This document shows positions 10,761-25,460 of a DNA stretch of 64,000 nucleotides, in pieces (positions within the stretch are counted from its first letter, which is position 1; each line of letters opens with the position of its first letter). The translations under genes and the position numbers were made by a program. The stretch is from Neofusicoccum parvum (Eukaryota; Ascomycota; Dothideomycetes; Botryosphaeriales; Botryosphaeriaceae): NCBI GenBank assembly GCA_020912385.1, contig CP087211.1:1922001-1986000 (forward strand), given 5' to 3'. Below the pieces are notes generated by a model. That model made no database searches. It saw only the letters and a program-made list of their open reading frames with translations, and was not told where the DNA came from.

Positions 10761-12320
10761 ATGGACCACCGCGAATCTGTCGCCCACGAGTTACTCGCCA
10801 TGTCGCAGGAGGAGCGCCTGCACGCCGCGGCGCGCCCGCGCCAGCCGTCGCAAGACAGCCTTTCGAACCACAGCGCCGCCAAAAGCGACCGCGACAAATA
10901 CGCATCGCCCAACCCGCCCTCGTCGTCGATAACTCCACCCCCCTCATCCCAAGTCCCGCCCGCTCCCCAGAGCCGGACTTCCATCCGCACCCCAACGCCG
11001 CCCACGCCTGTTCTATCATCGCCGCCGCCTACATCGCGACCCAGCACCCAGCTCAGCGGGCCTGCGTTGTCCTTCACCCTCGAGCAAGTCCATGGCGCGA
11101 CGACTGACGAGCTCCGTGATATGGTCGCCGAGCTGATGGCCGCGCTGCGGGAGTCCCGCACCTCTGCCGCACACCACAAGCTTCAATACAACATGCTGTG
11201 CATGGACAGTGCCGAGGCGCAGAACCGTATGGCTGTCGAGCTTGCCATGGCCCAGCGTGAAGTTGAAGTGCTGCAACAAGCGGAGGAGCGGCGACGCAAT
11301 GACATTGCCTCTCCCCACCAGAGTATGCAACAACAGGTTGTAAGCCCTGCAAATGCAGCTCTCCTGAATGAGATGAGTCGGCACATCCAGATCCTGCAGA
11401 ACGAGAACGAGGAACTTCGGGGCATGCTGGACCATTCGAAACGCGTAACCGAGCGCAGAGAGGGGGAGATTGCTGGTCTGGTAGAGGAGAATGAGCGCCT
11501 GCGCGGTCGTATCAGGAAGAACAGAGACCATCTGAACGGAATCTTGGGCGACGTGTACGACAATGGTTCTCCCGTGTCAATTACCAGCACTCCACGTTAC
11601 CCCAATACTCCCCGTAGCCGGAACCGGGCCAACACTGTCAACGACGCAAACAACCGCGGACAGGCTTTCGAAGCATTGCTGCTTGCTGACAAGATGTTGA
11701 GCGAAAAGACGACTACGGCGCCCACGACTCCCACGAAGGGAAACCCGCCCAAGGCACGCTTCAGCCACACCCGGGGAGCTCAGTCTCTCTCTTCGATGCC
11801 ATCCACACCTAACAGCCGATCTAGGCCAGTACAGCAGCCTAGCACGATCGCTGTTCCGCGCACTCCACCAAGCTTCCGTGCCGTGAACAAGGCTCCGCGG
11901 TCTGCTCCGGCCGTAAACGTTCCTGGCAAGCGCCGTCGTGAGAGTACAGACTCGACGATCACGGCCTCGAGCATCGAGAACGCCATCAACGAGTCCGACA
12001 AGGACACAGAAATCGATGAGTCGCAAGCCAGCCAGATGGCATCGAATTTGCTCCGCCGTACGCCGCAGCACTACACGATGGGCGGGTCTCCTCACGCAAG
12101 CCAAAGCCAAGGCCATGGCCAAAGGGGCAGCTCAGTGCAAGCGAAGTTGTTTGGTCAGGTGAAGAAGCCAGGAGTGGGAAGGCCAGCTGAGAAGGAGAAG
12201 CGAAGCATTTCTACCGTTGAAGACACCGGGGCTGGAAACGTGGCCAAGAGAAGCCGCGCGAGCGAGACGGCCATTGGTCTGGGAATCGGAGGAATGAGCA
12301 GCAGTCCGAAGCGGTCGTAG
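10761..12320 (+). CDS. Coiled-coil protein of unknown function, intronless
   Basis: A single 519-codon exon starting with ATG at 10761. Residues 1-100 are low-complexity Pro/Ser/Thr. A coiled-coil region follows, roughly residues 105-260, with heptad-like Leu and many Glu/Arg (for example RHIQILQNENEELRGML and AGLVEENERLRGRIRKNRD). The C-terminal half is disordered and basic with repeated Thr-Pro and Ser-Pro sites (STPRYPNTPRSRN, SMPSTPNSRSR) and likely nuclear localisation patches (PGKRRRE). That layout suits a scaffold controlled by proline-directed kinases, but I do not recognise the family. Codon use and length support a real gene. It shares a promoter region with the LRR gene. Confidence 0.75.
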   Translation: MDHRESVAHELLAMSQEERLHAAARPRQPSQDSLSNHSAAKSDRDKYASPNPPSSSITPPPSSQVPPAPQSRTSIRTPTPPTPVLSSPPPTSRPSTQLSGPALSFTLEQVHGATTDELRDMVAELMAALRESRTSAAHHKLQYNMLCMDSAEAQNRMAVELAMAQREVEVLQQAEERRRNDIASPHQSMQQQVVSPANAALLNEMSRHIQILQNENEELRGMLDHSKRVTERREGEIAGLVEENERLRGRIRKNRDHLNGILGDVYDNGSPVSITSTPRYPNTPRSRNRANTVNDANNRGQAFEALLLADKMLSEKTTTAPTTPTKGNPPKARFSHTRGAQSLSSMPSTPNSRSRPVQQPSTIAVPRTPPSFRAVNKAPRSAPAVNVPGKRRRESTDSTITASSIENAINESDKDTEIDESQASQMASNLLRRTPQHYTMGGSPHASQSQGHGQRGSSVQAKLFGQVKKPGVGRPAEKEKRSISTVEDTGAGNVAKRSRASETAIGLGIGGMSSSPKRS

Positions 12321-13208
12321 GGGAGAGCGGCGTTCGAGCCGGAAACTTCATGATTTGATGACGTTTTTTCGGCGTATGGGCGGAGCTTGTTGGGAGGTTA
12401 ATTGATTACGGTAAGCCGACCGCTAGGGATTTTGATGAGTTGCAGCTGCTAATCAGTCGGACAACAGGGTCGATTCCCTTTTCGTTCTCTGGTTTTTGCA
12501 ATAGGGGTGAGATTCTCACGTTAGGATACCTTTTGTGCAAGTAAAGTCGCGCATTGAAGCGGGAGTAACAGTGGGAAGCACGGAAAACGGGGATGTTAGG
12601 AGAGATGCGGACTGTAGTATATAGCGATAATCAAAAGGAATACGGCATTGCATCGCAATGCTGAAGAACGAAATTCAGTGGCCCTTGGCGTGTGTGAGCG
12701 ACCTCCCTTCCTCTAGCGGACGCGGTTGGGGTCAATGGAATGTGAAAAGATGGCGTAGCAGGTGTGATGAAATTACAACATCTGAACAAGACAGTACCTT
12801 GGCCATTGGGAGAGGAAACATTGCTCCGAGTGGCCTTGACTTCTTCGCCAATTGGTTCAACTCCCGACGCTTGGAGAGAGCAGCTCGCGCCAGGCATGGC
12901 TGCAACATGGCTGTGAAGGCACTCTGTTCCCGGCCGGCTCCAGAGCCAGTGCGCAGTGTGACTGTTGAGGGCGGACGAGGGGGATTTCGTAAGAAGGGTG
13001 GGACGTGGAGCTCCGGTGGACAGCGTGAACTTCGGCGAGGGCGGCGGTGGGACAAGCAGGCGGAAAGCTTCCCGAAGCGGAAGTCGCAGGCGCGAGGACC
13101 GTCGCCAAGCCGCCCCCAACACTCCCGTCGCGCTCCGCAAGACACGCTTCCGACCGTCTCGTCTCGTGTTGTTTCCGTCAACCTTAACTTCTTCATGGGC
13201 CACAAGCC
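12321..13208. other. Intergenic, 3' end of the coiled-coil gene and PER1 promoter
   Basis: About 890 bp between tandem plus-strand genes. A frame of 184 codons at 12658-13212 has skewed, Arg/Gly-rich composition and ends overlapping the PER1 start, so I do not call it. Nothing else is recognisable. Confidence 0.5.
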
Positions 13209-14536
13209 ATGAGAGCAGCAACTCCCGGCGCGCCATGGCTCCTCAGCGCAGCGCTCGTCGCGTTGCTGCTGCTCGCAGGCCCGGCCCACGCCTCGCTGGG
13301 TGACCGCCTGCCAGACTTCAAGGACTGCGTGAAGGTGAGCCGCCAGAGATAGAGGGGAGCTGCCAACGTTACACCCCCGCCGGCCAGCAGCATTGCGTGC
13401 CAGGCCCGGGACATCTGGGGTGCAATTGGCAGCGCGAACGAACAGCGGCTAACATGCCTTGTCCGCACAGGTCTGCACCGAAGCCAACTGCGAAGGACCA
13501 GATCCAACACCTATCCGTAATTCCCCCCTCCTCTTCCTCCTTGCCCACAACAGAGCCACCATTTCCCGCCGTCCCTCCTACAATTGGATCGTACAGAAGA
13601 TTGACCAGATCGCTTGCACCCCGTAGCTCTCCAACACCGCCTCCTTCTCTGGGACTGCCCCTCCGAATGCGACTACACCTGCCAGCACGTGGTGACGGAC
13701 AAGCGCCTCGCGCGTGACCCGCCCTACCGCTCGCCCGTTCTCCAATTCCACGGCAAATGGCCCTTCTACCGCTTCCTCGGCATGCAGGAGCCCTTCAGCG
13801 TCCTCTTCTCGCTCTTCAACTACCTCGCGCACAGCTGGGGCATGTCGGCCATCCGCGAGCGCATCCCAGCCACCTACCCGCTGCGCAAATACTACATCCT
13901 CTTCGGCTACTTCGGGCTGAACAGCTGGCTGTGGAGCATGGTCTTCCACACGCGCGACTTCGGCTTCACGGAGAAGATGGACTACTTCGGCGCGGGCGCG
14001 TCCGTCATGTACGGGCTGTACTACACGCCGATCCGGCTGTGGCGGCTGGACAACCCGGCCAACCCGTCGCTGCAGAGCGTGCGGCGCGCGTGGACGATGC
14101 TGTGCCTGGCGCTCTACGCCGCCCACGTCGCCTACCTCTCCCTCTGGGCCTGGGACTACACCTACAACATGGCCGCCAACGTCGCCGTCGGCATCGTCCA
14201 CAACCTCATGTGGAGCTGGTTCAGCATCGACCGCTACCGCCGCCTCAAGCGCACCTGGGCCGCCTGGCCGGGCCTGATCGTCGCCTGGATCATCATGGCC
14301 ATGAGTCTGGAGCTGCTGGACTTCCCCCCGTGGAGGGGCATGATCGACGCGCACAGCTTGTGGCATTTGGGGACTGTGCTGCCGACTATTGGATGGTATA
14401 TGTGAGTTTTGAACCATTTCCACCCCCCGTGCCTCAAGACGTTGGAGGCGAACGCATGCGACTGACTGACGCCGTCTCCAGATTCTTGATCAGGGACGCA
14501 GAGGAGGACCTGCAGACCTCGAGGCTGAAGGCGTGA
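13209..14536 (+). CDS. PER1: GPI-anchor lipid remodelling protein PER1 (PGAP3 family), four exons
   Basis: The model joins 13209-13334, 13471-13516, 13627-14401 and 14482-14536 (333 residues); all three introns are GT-AG and the phases close. It has a signal peptide (ALVALLLLAGPAHASLGD), a Cys-rich lumenal part (DCVKVCTEANCEG; LLLWDCPSECDYTCQ) and then about seven membrane helices, with WSMVFHTRDFGFTEKMDYFG and DAHSLWHLGT carrying the conserved Ser, Asp and His residues of the CREST hydrolase superfamily. Per1 acts in the ER and removes the sn-2 acyl chain of GPI anchors so that they can be remodelled with very long chains. Length equals the usual ~330 residues. Exon 2 is only 46 nt. The start is fixed by the signal peptide. 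Confidence 0.93.
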
Positions 14537-16263
14537 TTGGACGGGCGTGGACTTTGTCACCAACGTACCTCCGAGCTTGCTGGACGGGCTTTTTCCACCC
14601 TTTATTCCTCCACTAGCATGCCTTCGGCCATTCCATTCTCATCGACACGGGAGAGGTGCCTGCGAGCCTTTCCCCCTTTGGTGTTATACTCATTTCTTCG
14701 TTATGTATTAGAGATAACCCCCATACAGACTTGAACCGAGAATCGAATCTTTATGTTGTATCACGAATATACCTGGGAGAAGAGGAGCCAGCAGTTCCGT
14801 CATGTGCAATTTTCTCGCGTGTCATATATACGTGACTATTGTTACAGTAAGAATCTAACCAACGCGTACGCCCCCCGTCATCCACAAGAGGAAAAGATAC
14901 GCAAGAAACGCTGCACCAGGAGAAAGCCCGATTGCTCGAGTTGTTAGATGGTGAGAAATAGAAGAAACCGCAGGGGATTGGAGTCCACGGGATGCTTTGA
15001 TTCGGCATCTCGCCGCGCGGAGGACATGGATGGAGAACGAGACTTGAAACCGAGGATGAGACGTGGGTGCTTTTGAAGAGGCGTGCAGCTGGGGAGGGCA
15101 GGGTGGTGTCAAGATCGAGGTACAACAAATGCGAATAGAGAGAAAGAGACGAGGAAAAAGACGCAACGCCGGAGTTTCTCTGAAGGTGTCTTGGATTGTG
15201 GTTCGCTTGGCCGTGTATGACATGCCTGTCGTACCCATTCATCAGAAGCCTTGATTCTGTTTTCACTCGCACACGCTTCAAATTCAGCCAGGGTATGAAT
15301 TCCTGTCGGGCCGTGGCGTGAGGCCAACAGCGGTTTCGGGATGCCGGAACAAGCGATGGAAGAAGCCGCGAGCCGCGAAGTGCAGAAGAGATGAAGCCTG
15401 GAGGTCCAACATTGGAAGGGAGCCGGAAACTCGGGACAGCGGAGAGATCAGGAGAAGGAGGCAGAGAGCATATCGATTCAAGAAAAAAGCAACGAACGCC
15501 TCCTGGTAGAAGACGGCGACGGCAAAAGGGCCCGAGGATGAAACGAGAAAAAGAGTTTCTTCCTTCGTCTTGCTCCCATCTCTCTCCCACAACAACGCAC
15601 ACAGCAGCAAACAATTTTCTCCTAGTCACCTCCCACCACCGACCTCCACTCCATTGACGACAGGGGTAGAGAAAAAGAAAAAGAAAAAGTAAAGAAAACT
15701 ACAAGCATGACCCCGGCAGCTCTGATGTCGTCGTCCTTAATAGCAGATACAAGAGCTCCTCCCTTACGCATCCTTCCACCTGTTGGGATTTTGCTTTTTT
15801 ATTCTTTCTCCTTGCCCCTTGTGTGTGCGTACTCTGCTCCCTAGTCTCTGCCCCGGTGATTGCGGATCATGTTTCCTGCCTGCAACTAATCTGTTCTGAT
15901 GGCATCCTCCTGGACGCAGCGCTCCTTGTCGACTGATTTGACGCGACGCTGCAGCTGGAACAAATTGCCGAAACTCTCCCTTCTTCATCGCTTGGACGCG
16001 ATGGTATCCTAACGCTGTGAGCGAGAATCCCGGCACCTTGTTCCTTTTCCCTCTAAATTTGCAAATGTCGCTGACCTGACTGCCAGCGACTCTAGGGATA
16101 TCCACTGCTGTTCCTGACGAGAGGGGTGTTGGCCGAAAAGTCCAAGGAGGCTTCCACCCAATTGTACGCCACGACGCATAAGATGATGACCCTCCCAAAA
16201 AGAGATAGTCGTGAGTCCGGGAACACTTTCTCAATTTGGTCCTTCGTTCTCCGTTTGGTTAGT
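14537..16263. other. Convergent 3' region between PER1 and YAK1
   Basis: 1.7 kb with the 3' ends of two convergent genes. A minus-strand frame of about 290 codons (14751-15629) and one of 156 (15764-16234) are open but Ser/Arg-rich without any domain, and probably lie in the YAK1 3' UTR. Purine-rich tracts such as the (GAAAAA)n-like stretch near 15668-15692 are the only repeats. Confidence 0.5.
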
Positions 16264-19374
<3,111 letters not shown>

Positions 19375-22267
19375 GGCGACGGCTGGGCTGCAAAGGGCGT
19401 GGTGAGGAGAGCGTTGTCAGGTGCGCATATGGCGAAGCTGGCGGTCGCGGGTCGGCCGCACTAGAGCGCTCGGTCTGGCGACGACAGCGCAGGCGTGTTG
19501 CGGCTGCGCTGGGCAGCGTTGGCGGGCGAGAGGCGAGAGAGGCGGAGGGTCGACACGTGGTGGGTGCGGATGCGTCAATCCTGGGGTTGTCGTCGTTCGC
19601 GGCAGCAGCGATAGAGATAGTGATAGGTAGTATTGCGGCCTGAACCAGAACCACGGAGGGGCGTGTGGCAGCGAGGGCGGCCAGCGAGGGACGAGCAGGT
19701 GAACAGGATGCGGCGACGGCAGGCCGACGCTCGCTCGGCGGGTATGCGGCTCGCGCTGCAGGACGCCGGGTGCGAAGCGCTGAGGCGATGCGTTGGGCAG
19801 ACTGAGGACGACGAGGGCGGCGCCGCGTCAGGTTGCTGGTCGTGGTGCCAGGTCCTGCTGGGCGGCGCTGGAAGCTCTCAGCCAGCTCGGCCTCAGGCCT
19901 CAGCCTGCCTGCACCTGGCAACCATCAAGTGCCGGGGGCCACCACCAGCATCCAGTCAGCATCAGCGCTGCCCAAGCCGGCCTGCGCCCAGCCCAGCTCC
20001 GCCAATTTGCCCGTCCAAGACATAAAAACACTCGCGCGCACGCCATTCGCGGCCGCATCGCCAGCGCCAGCGGCCAGCGCGAGCTCCAGCGCCCTCCCCA
20101 TCGTCGTCATCGTCCCGCGCGCCCCCAGCCGCCGCGCACGTCCGCCGCGCGAAACGCTCGCCCGCGACAGCACAAAGCGGCGGCCGCGCGCCTTTGTGCC
20201 AGGACGCAGCGCGCAGGACGCAGGACCCGGCCTAGGCCAGCTCACGAGACAGCACGCTGCCCTCAGCCCACCCAGCGCTGCCTGCTGCCGTGGAACTGGG
20301 CGACACGCTCATTATCCGAGATGATCGCAGTTTCCTAAGATTTGGCAGGGACTGCCACACGCTCGCCTTGCGTCACTCGCTGGCTGCGGCCGGTGAGCCT
20401 CGCCCGCCGCGCACGCCGCAATTGGCAAGACGCGTGCCTGGCAGGGGTCACGCCGGCCTCTTACCCGTGCGGGTAGGTGGATTTTCTGAGCCCTTCAGCG
20501 CCGCCGCCAGCCACCAGGGGACCAGCGAGACGAGAGTCTCTGGCTCGTCCAGCAGTCTCGGCTGCCGTTGTTTGTGAGCAGTCGCGCCGGATGCAGACCG
20601 CTGTCGTATCTTGGAGATGGCTGCCAATTTTGCTATTCGAACGATTTGCGCTGCGCGGCTACAGAGCTCCAATCAAGCCTCTGTAACCCTCGCTGCCCCA
20701 GGTGCTTCTGCAGCTCGTTCCAGAGCCGGGACCTTCTTGCAGCCGAGGCGCGCTTGTAACGCCTTCGACACCCACCCGAAAATCCCAGTGGCGGACACTC
20801 GTCCTCATGAGGCTTCGCTCTACCCGCCTCTGCTGCAGCTCGCACTGCTCTGATGGGCGTGACTCTCTTTGACGCAGGTACGGTGTAACCGCGTCTAGTC
20901 CAGGTCACCCACGTCGCATTGTTGGCCTTTAGCCAGAATTGATAGGTACTCCCGCCAAGCCCTCGCCGGCAGTGCTGCTACTCGGAATGTGTAGAAGGAA
21001 CCTCAGGAATTGGACGTCAGCAAGCCTCTGGAGGGTATATTCAAGATTTTGATACAGGATGATCAGTATCTTCACGTTTGGGATTGGGCCTCAGATCTCT
21101 GGCATGCCAGTGCGTGGAATGAAGGTGAACTCGGATTTGTCTTTAGCTGGAGGACCGTCGAGGGTGGTACTTTCGGAACATATAGGCATTTCAACAGCCG
21201 CAATTCTATCCCCACTTCTTTGCCAAAAGCTGCGCGTAGAAATAAAATAATTTTGAATCATAGCCGATGTTGCGTCGGTCACAACCGCCAATACTTGCAA
21301 TTTGTTTACGTACACAAACGTCAAAAAGTAATTCCGTCAAATGCACTGGCTCACCCGAAAATCGTGTCCTTCCGTTAATGGAGAATTGCAGTTTTCTCCA
21401 TGTACAAGTCAACACTGAGCATTCCAGATCGAGAATGAGAAAGACTGCGGCCAGTTCCAAACATAATGTCCTACGAGAACTGGATTATCTCGGCCGTAAC
21501 ATCTCTTCCACCGGGTCGAAGTGGTCAACATCCATCATATCAACCCTCGAATGAGGCAATGTGATGCGGAACTTAACAAATGTAAACTTATAGTGGGGCA
21601 TGGTTCCACGCTCAAAGAAAGCAGGGAAATCGATGTTCCCCGTATGTGATGAACAGAGTATTTTTTTCTGTCTAAAGCTTCGAGAATACCGCCGGGCCAT
21701 GGAGGTGGCATGCGAACAAGACATCGTTTTGATAGTACTTCCTGCAGTAAAGTCCAACCCCCTGCTTCTGCGAACCGTATTCAGTAGAGAATGCCTGATG
21801 GAGACGCCTACCTCAGCGGCACGCGCACAAATGGCTAAGCGAAAACTGGCCACAACAGGATGCATGTGTCAACCCGGAGTAATACATGTTTATTCGTGGA
21901 ATTACTGCCTGATAATCCAACATTCATTAACAAAGATCTAGTAGAACCTGGAAATACTTGTGAGCTGTTCATCGGCAATATCAATGGTCGATCCATCGTT
22001 TCCGGTGAGGAGCCGAAGTAGGGCTGAAAGTGAAACTGATATTTGTCATGAGGTCTGAGATGTCCGGCGCGTGCAGATTGAAGATGACAAGACTCGCAGC
22101 GGAACGCCAAATTCCTGCCAGTTGAAGGGGCAGGTATCTGTGGCAGTGCAAAGCTACATTATAGTGGTCAATTTTCTTTGGTAAATTCATAGCAAAATGG
22201 TGCTCAATTGCTTCCATGATTCAAAGGGGATGTCTATACGTCTCCCTAGCGGTACAGAGCCTACTAA
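19375..22267. other. Large intergenic region upstream of YAK1
   Basis: 2.9 kb. The part nearest YAK1 (19,375-20,900) is very GC-rich and open in several frames, but the longest same-strand frame begins at a TTG, not an ATG; it is likely a long YAK1 5' leader and promoter. From about 20,900 to 22,267 the DNA is AT-richer with only short frames. I see no gene. Confidence 0.5.
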
Positions 22268-23492
22268 CTAGAGACCCGCCGGCCTGATTGCTTTAGGAGC
22301 CTCAACCCAGTCAAACGTACCCGACGACTTCGTCAGCCATACATCACCCGGGGTCTGAGCAGCCTTGGGCTCAGCACCAGCAGCAAATAAACTGCCACTC
22401 AGGAAAGTGTGCGGGAATCCAGGATCGAACTCGTATGCTGCCTCCACCTTCTGGATTTCCTCCTCGGTCAGGGAAACACTAAGAGATTCGATGTTGCCCT
22501 TGATGTGCTCGACCTTCCTCCCTCCCACGATGGGGAACACATACGGCGTCTTCTGCAAGACGTACGCAAGCGGCACGCTGAGAAGCGGCACGCCCTTCTC
22601 ATTCGCAATGCTCTCGAGCACGCGGGACACCTGCTTGTCGCGCTCGCTCAGCGGGATGAGGTTGCGGCCGGGGTTGTGCTTCTCGCGCTCCTTGAAGCCG
22701 GCCTCGGTCTGGAAGCGGCCCTGGTTCAGCGTGCCGTACGGGCACAGGCCCATGCCCTCGTCGCGACACATGGGGATGATGTCGCGCTCGAAGTCGCGCA
22801 TCGCGGCGCTCCACATGCCCTGGTACACGACGAACGGCCGCAGTCCGTGGTCGCGCGCGTACTGGTTGGCCTTGGCCACGATCCAGGCCGGCGTGTCGGA
22901 GATGCCGAGGTAGTTGACCTTGCCGGAGGTGACGAGGTCGTTGAGGCTGTGCATCAGCTCCGGGATGGTGATGCTGTAGTCCCACCAGTGTAGGTACAAG
23001 AGGTCGATGTAGGTGGTCTGGAGCTTACGGAGGGAGGCCTCGACGGAGAGGCGCATGGACTTTGTGCCGTTGCCGCCGTAGTTGGAGGCTATGGCATCGT
23101 CGGGGAATGGCTTGGACAGGGAGGTGTATTTCGTAGCGAGCACGATCTGGTCCCGGTTCTTGCGCGCGGCCATCCACTCGCCAACCCACATCTCGGATTC
23201 GCCGTCTTGGTATGCATTCGCGGTGTCGATGAAATTCCCTGGCGAACTGTAAGTTTTCTCTATTGCTGATTCATAAGTGCTGGAACCACTTACCGCCATT
23301 CTCGTAGAAATGGTCCAAGATTGCAAACGCCGTCTCCTTGTTGCACTCTCCGTACCGCTCCTTGTGGGATTCTCCAAAGGTCATGGCTCCCAGGCAAAGC
23401 GGTGAAACGCGGACTGACGCATTAGGTGCCAATTGGCGATGGCGGGCCAAGTAAGACTTGGGGCCTGGTGCAGGAACGCCGGGGGGTGCCAT
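22268..23492 (-). CDS. Aldo/keto reductase (aryl-alcohol dehydrogenase / norsolorinic acid reductase-like), two exons
   Basis: Minus-strand exons are 23492-23294 and 23238-22268, with a 55-nt GT-AG intron; 389 residues, the usual length. The catalytic Asp, Tyr, Lys and His of the AKR fold are in NFIDTANAYQDGESE (Asp, Tyr), IVLATKYTS (Lys) and DLLYLHWWD (His). The NADP-binding C-terminal part includes FPIVGGRKVEHIKGNI. This subgroup reduces aryl aldehydes or polyketide ketones; norsolorinic acid reductase of the aflatoxin pathway is a well-known member, but the family is broad and no polyketide synthase is in the window, so a role in secondary metabolism is not supported here. The ATG at 23492 gives the family's MAPPGVP-type start; the frame extends upstream only to a TTG. 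Confidence 0.92.
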
Positions 23493-24353
23493 TTTAGTGA
23501 GGTCGTGCAAGATGGTGCTCGGAGACGTTACGGACGAGAATACTTGGCGAATGCACCTCTACTTTTCGAGCAGATTGGCTGTATAAATACTGCCATCCGG
23601 TCAGGCGATGACGTATCGGGCTTCTCAAGTCCGTCGGACGTCCACTGTGGAGTGGACGGGAAGTCAACTAATGAGATCATGCTGTTACTGGTCTGTTTTC
23701 CTGATCTGGAAACTTCACAGTCCACCGAAGTTTACCCTCGGCCGACGCCACGCTTGATGCTCTCCTCACTGTCGGCTTGTAGGCCTTGTAGAGAAGTCTG
23801 ACGGTGTTAAGAGGTAGTAAATCCAGTAGTCTTTGTAGCGTTCAGTGCCAGGAGTGGCGCCATCAGGCTTGACGATGATCTCACTGACACCCGCGGAGCT
23901 TCTGAGAATATCGTTGGACGCCTTCTCCCTTATTGGATATCCTATGTTCCCAAATGTCTCTGGGTGCGTCAAAATAGAGACTATCGAGATGGCTAGCGTG
24001 TAAGAATGTTTGTACAGGTGTATCATTCTTATTTGCGTCGTGTATTCAAGCGATGACTCGAGCGACTTCTCGGAAGGGAGAGCCATTCGGGGCGGTACTC
24101 TAAAGAATTACTCGCAACAACAAGGCACTGCGGCTGAGCATCAAGTGCGTTGGCGCCTGAATATCGCCCCCACGCACCCAGCCCTAATCGCTTACCAACT
24201 TCTCCGCAGTGTCAGACGTCTTCATCTTCGCGAACTCCCAGCCTTGTCCAAAAGAAAGCCTGTTTCTACCGTCGGATGCCCTCCTTCAACACCCTCCAAC
24301 TTCGCTGTCAGTTTGGCGACTGAACCGCGCACTGCACGAACTCGAATTTCCAA
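23493..24353. other. Divergent intergenic region between the reductase gene and the HET relic
   Basis: About 860 bp, mixed composition. It should contain the reductase promoter. No extra gene or clear element is visible. Confidence 0.5.
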
Positions 24354-25251
24354 ATGGTGAGACGTTCAAGAAAGCGGAGGAGGAAGGCACGAAGAAGCCA
24401 GGCCTCAGCAGAGGACAGCTCGCAAGGCAGCACAGATGCCGTCACGAACGACTCCCAATACCACCACGAAGCTCTCCTCGAGGAAGAGAAATTTTTCCGG
24501 CTCCTCGAATTATTACCCGGCAAAGAAGACGATGCGGTTCGTTTTCGCCTTCGTACCTACTCGATCAACTTTCACCCAAGCTACGATGCTGTTTCATACG
24601 TCTGGGGACACGAAGAGGACAAAACAGATGTCTTTTGCAACCGAAAGCGCCTTCTAGTTCCACAGAATCTATGCGACGTACTCAAGCGCCTTCGACATCA
24701 GGAAACAAGCCGGATTCTATGGGCCGACTCCATATGCATCGACCAGAGTAATGGTGATGAGTGAACGTTATAGTACAGTCCGCCATATTGTCTCCAAATT
24801 TTGCTCCACAATATACTCAGGCAGGATATCCATTATAAACGGTAGTAAGTGGGTGGGAATTAAGGAAAGAGACAAAGACGAACGAACTGCGAACTGCTTA
24901 GCGTATCTCCGCAGTAAAGGAATGATTCCTTATGCACGAGATGCCCTAATCAAAGACTATGCAGGTGGTGTGGCCGCACAGTTCCTGAACGATATAAACA
25001 GCACATGTCGAGGGAGGTGCTTTTTCATAAGTCAGAATGGATTGTTAGGACTCGGTCCATGTATCATGCGACAAGGAGACAGAATTGGTTTCTTCTTCGG
25101 GGCTCAAGTGCCTTTCATCTTGAGGCCACAACAGGATAGCGGTGAATATCGTCTATGTGGAGAATGTTACGTTGATGGAATGATGTATGGAGAGGTTTTT
25201 GAAATGCTGGAAGATGGAGAGCTTGAGCAGGAGATGTTTAGGATCGTATAG
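24354..25251 (+). pseudogene. HET-domain (heterokaryon incompatibility) gene, internally deleted and frameshifted
   Basis: The first part (24354-24764) encodes a basic N-terminus and then the opening of a HET domain: YDAVSYVWGHEEDKTDV, VPQNLCDVLKRLRH and RILWADSICIDQSNGDE. It then hits a TGA at 24762-24764, exactly where the domain should continue. A second frame (24751-25251), shifted relative to the first, encodes what looks like the far C-terminal region of the same kind of protein (GRCFFISQNGLLGLGPCIM, GDRIGFFFGAQVPFILRP, GEYRLCGECYVDGMMYGEV). The central part, several hundred residues in a normal HET protein, is missing. This fits a decayed allorecognition gene. An undetected long intron cannot explain the loss, since the two pieces lie next to each other. 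Confidence 0.75.
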
Positions 25252-25460
25252 TGTATCTTTCAAGTCTTGTACCTTAGTTCTTCATGCCCATAAGGGAAGT
25301 CAATCAGTGTACACGTCTTTCATTTATACCCCCAACCCATTTGGGTATACCGTGGAGCTCTCGTCTGGGAACCCCCTTTAATTCAAGCTTTGTCTCGGAT
25401 TACATGGAATTCGTTGACTATCGTTCCCAAATTAAATTTAAGCATCGCTGACGACACGCC

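Noticed and set aside
12658..13212. 184-codon plus-strand frame before PER1
   Set aside because: Arg/Gly-rich, overlaps the PER1 start, no domain.
13578..14423. 281-codon minus-strand frame across PER1
   Set aside because: Low-complexity antisense shadow; PER1 on the plus strand has family motifs and introns in phase.
14728..14760. tRNA T-arm-like sequence (GGTTCAAGTC on the minus strand)
   Set aside because: Flanking bases do not form a T stem and no anticodon or D arm is found.
14751..15629. 292-codon minus-strand frame between PER1 and YAK1
   Set aside because: No domain or codon support; probably YAK1 3' UTR.
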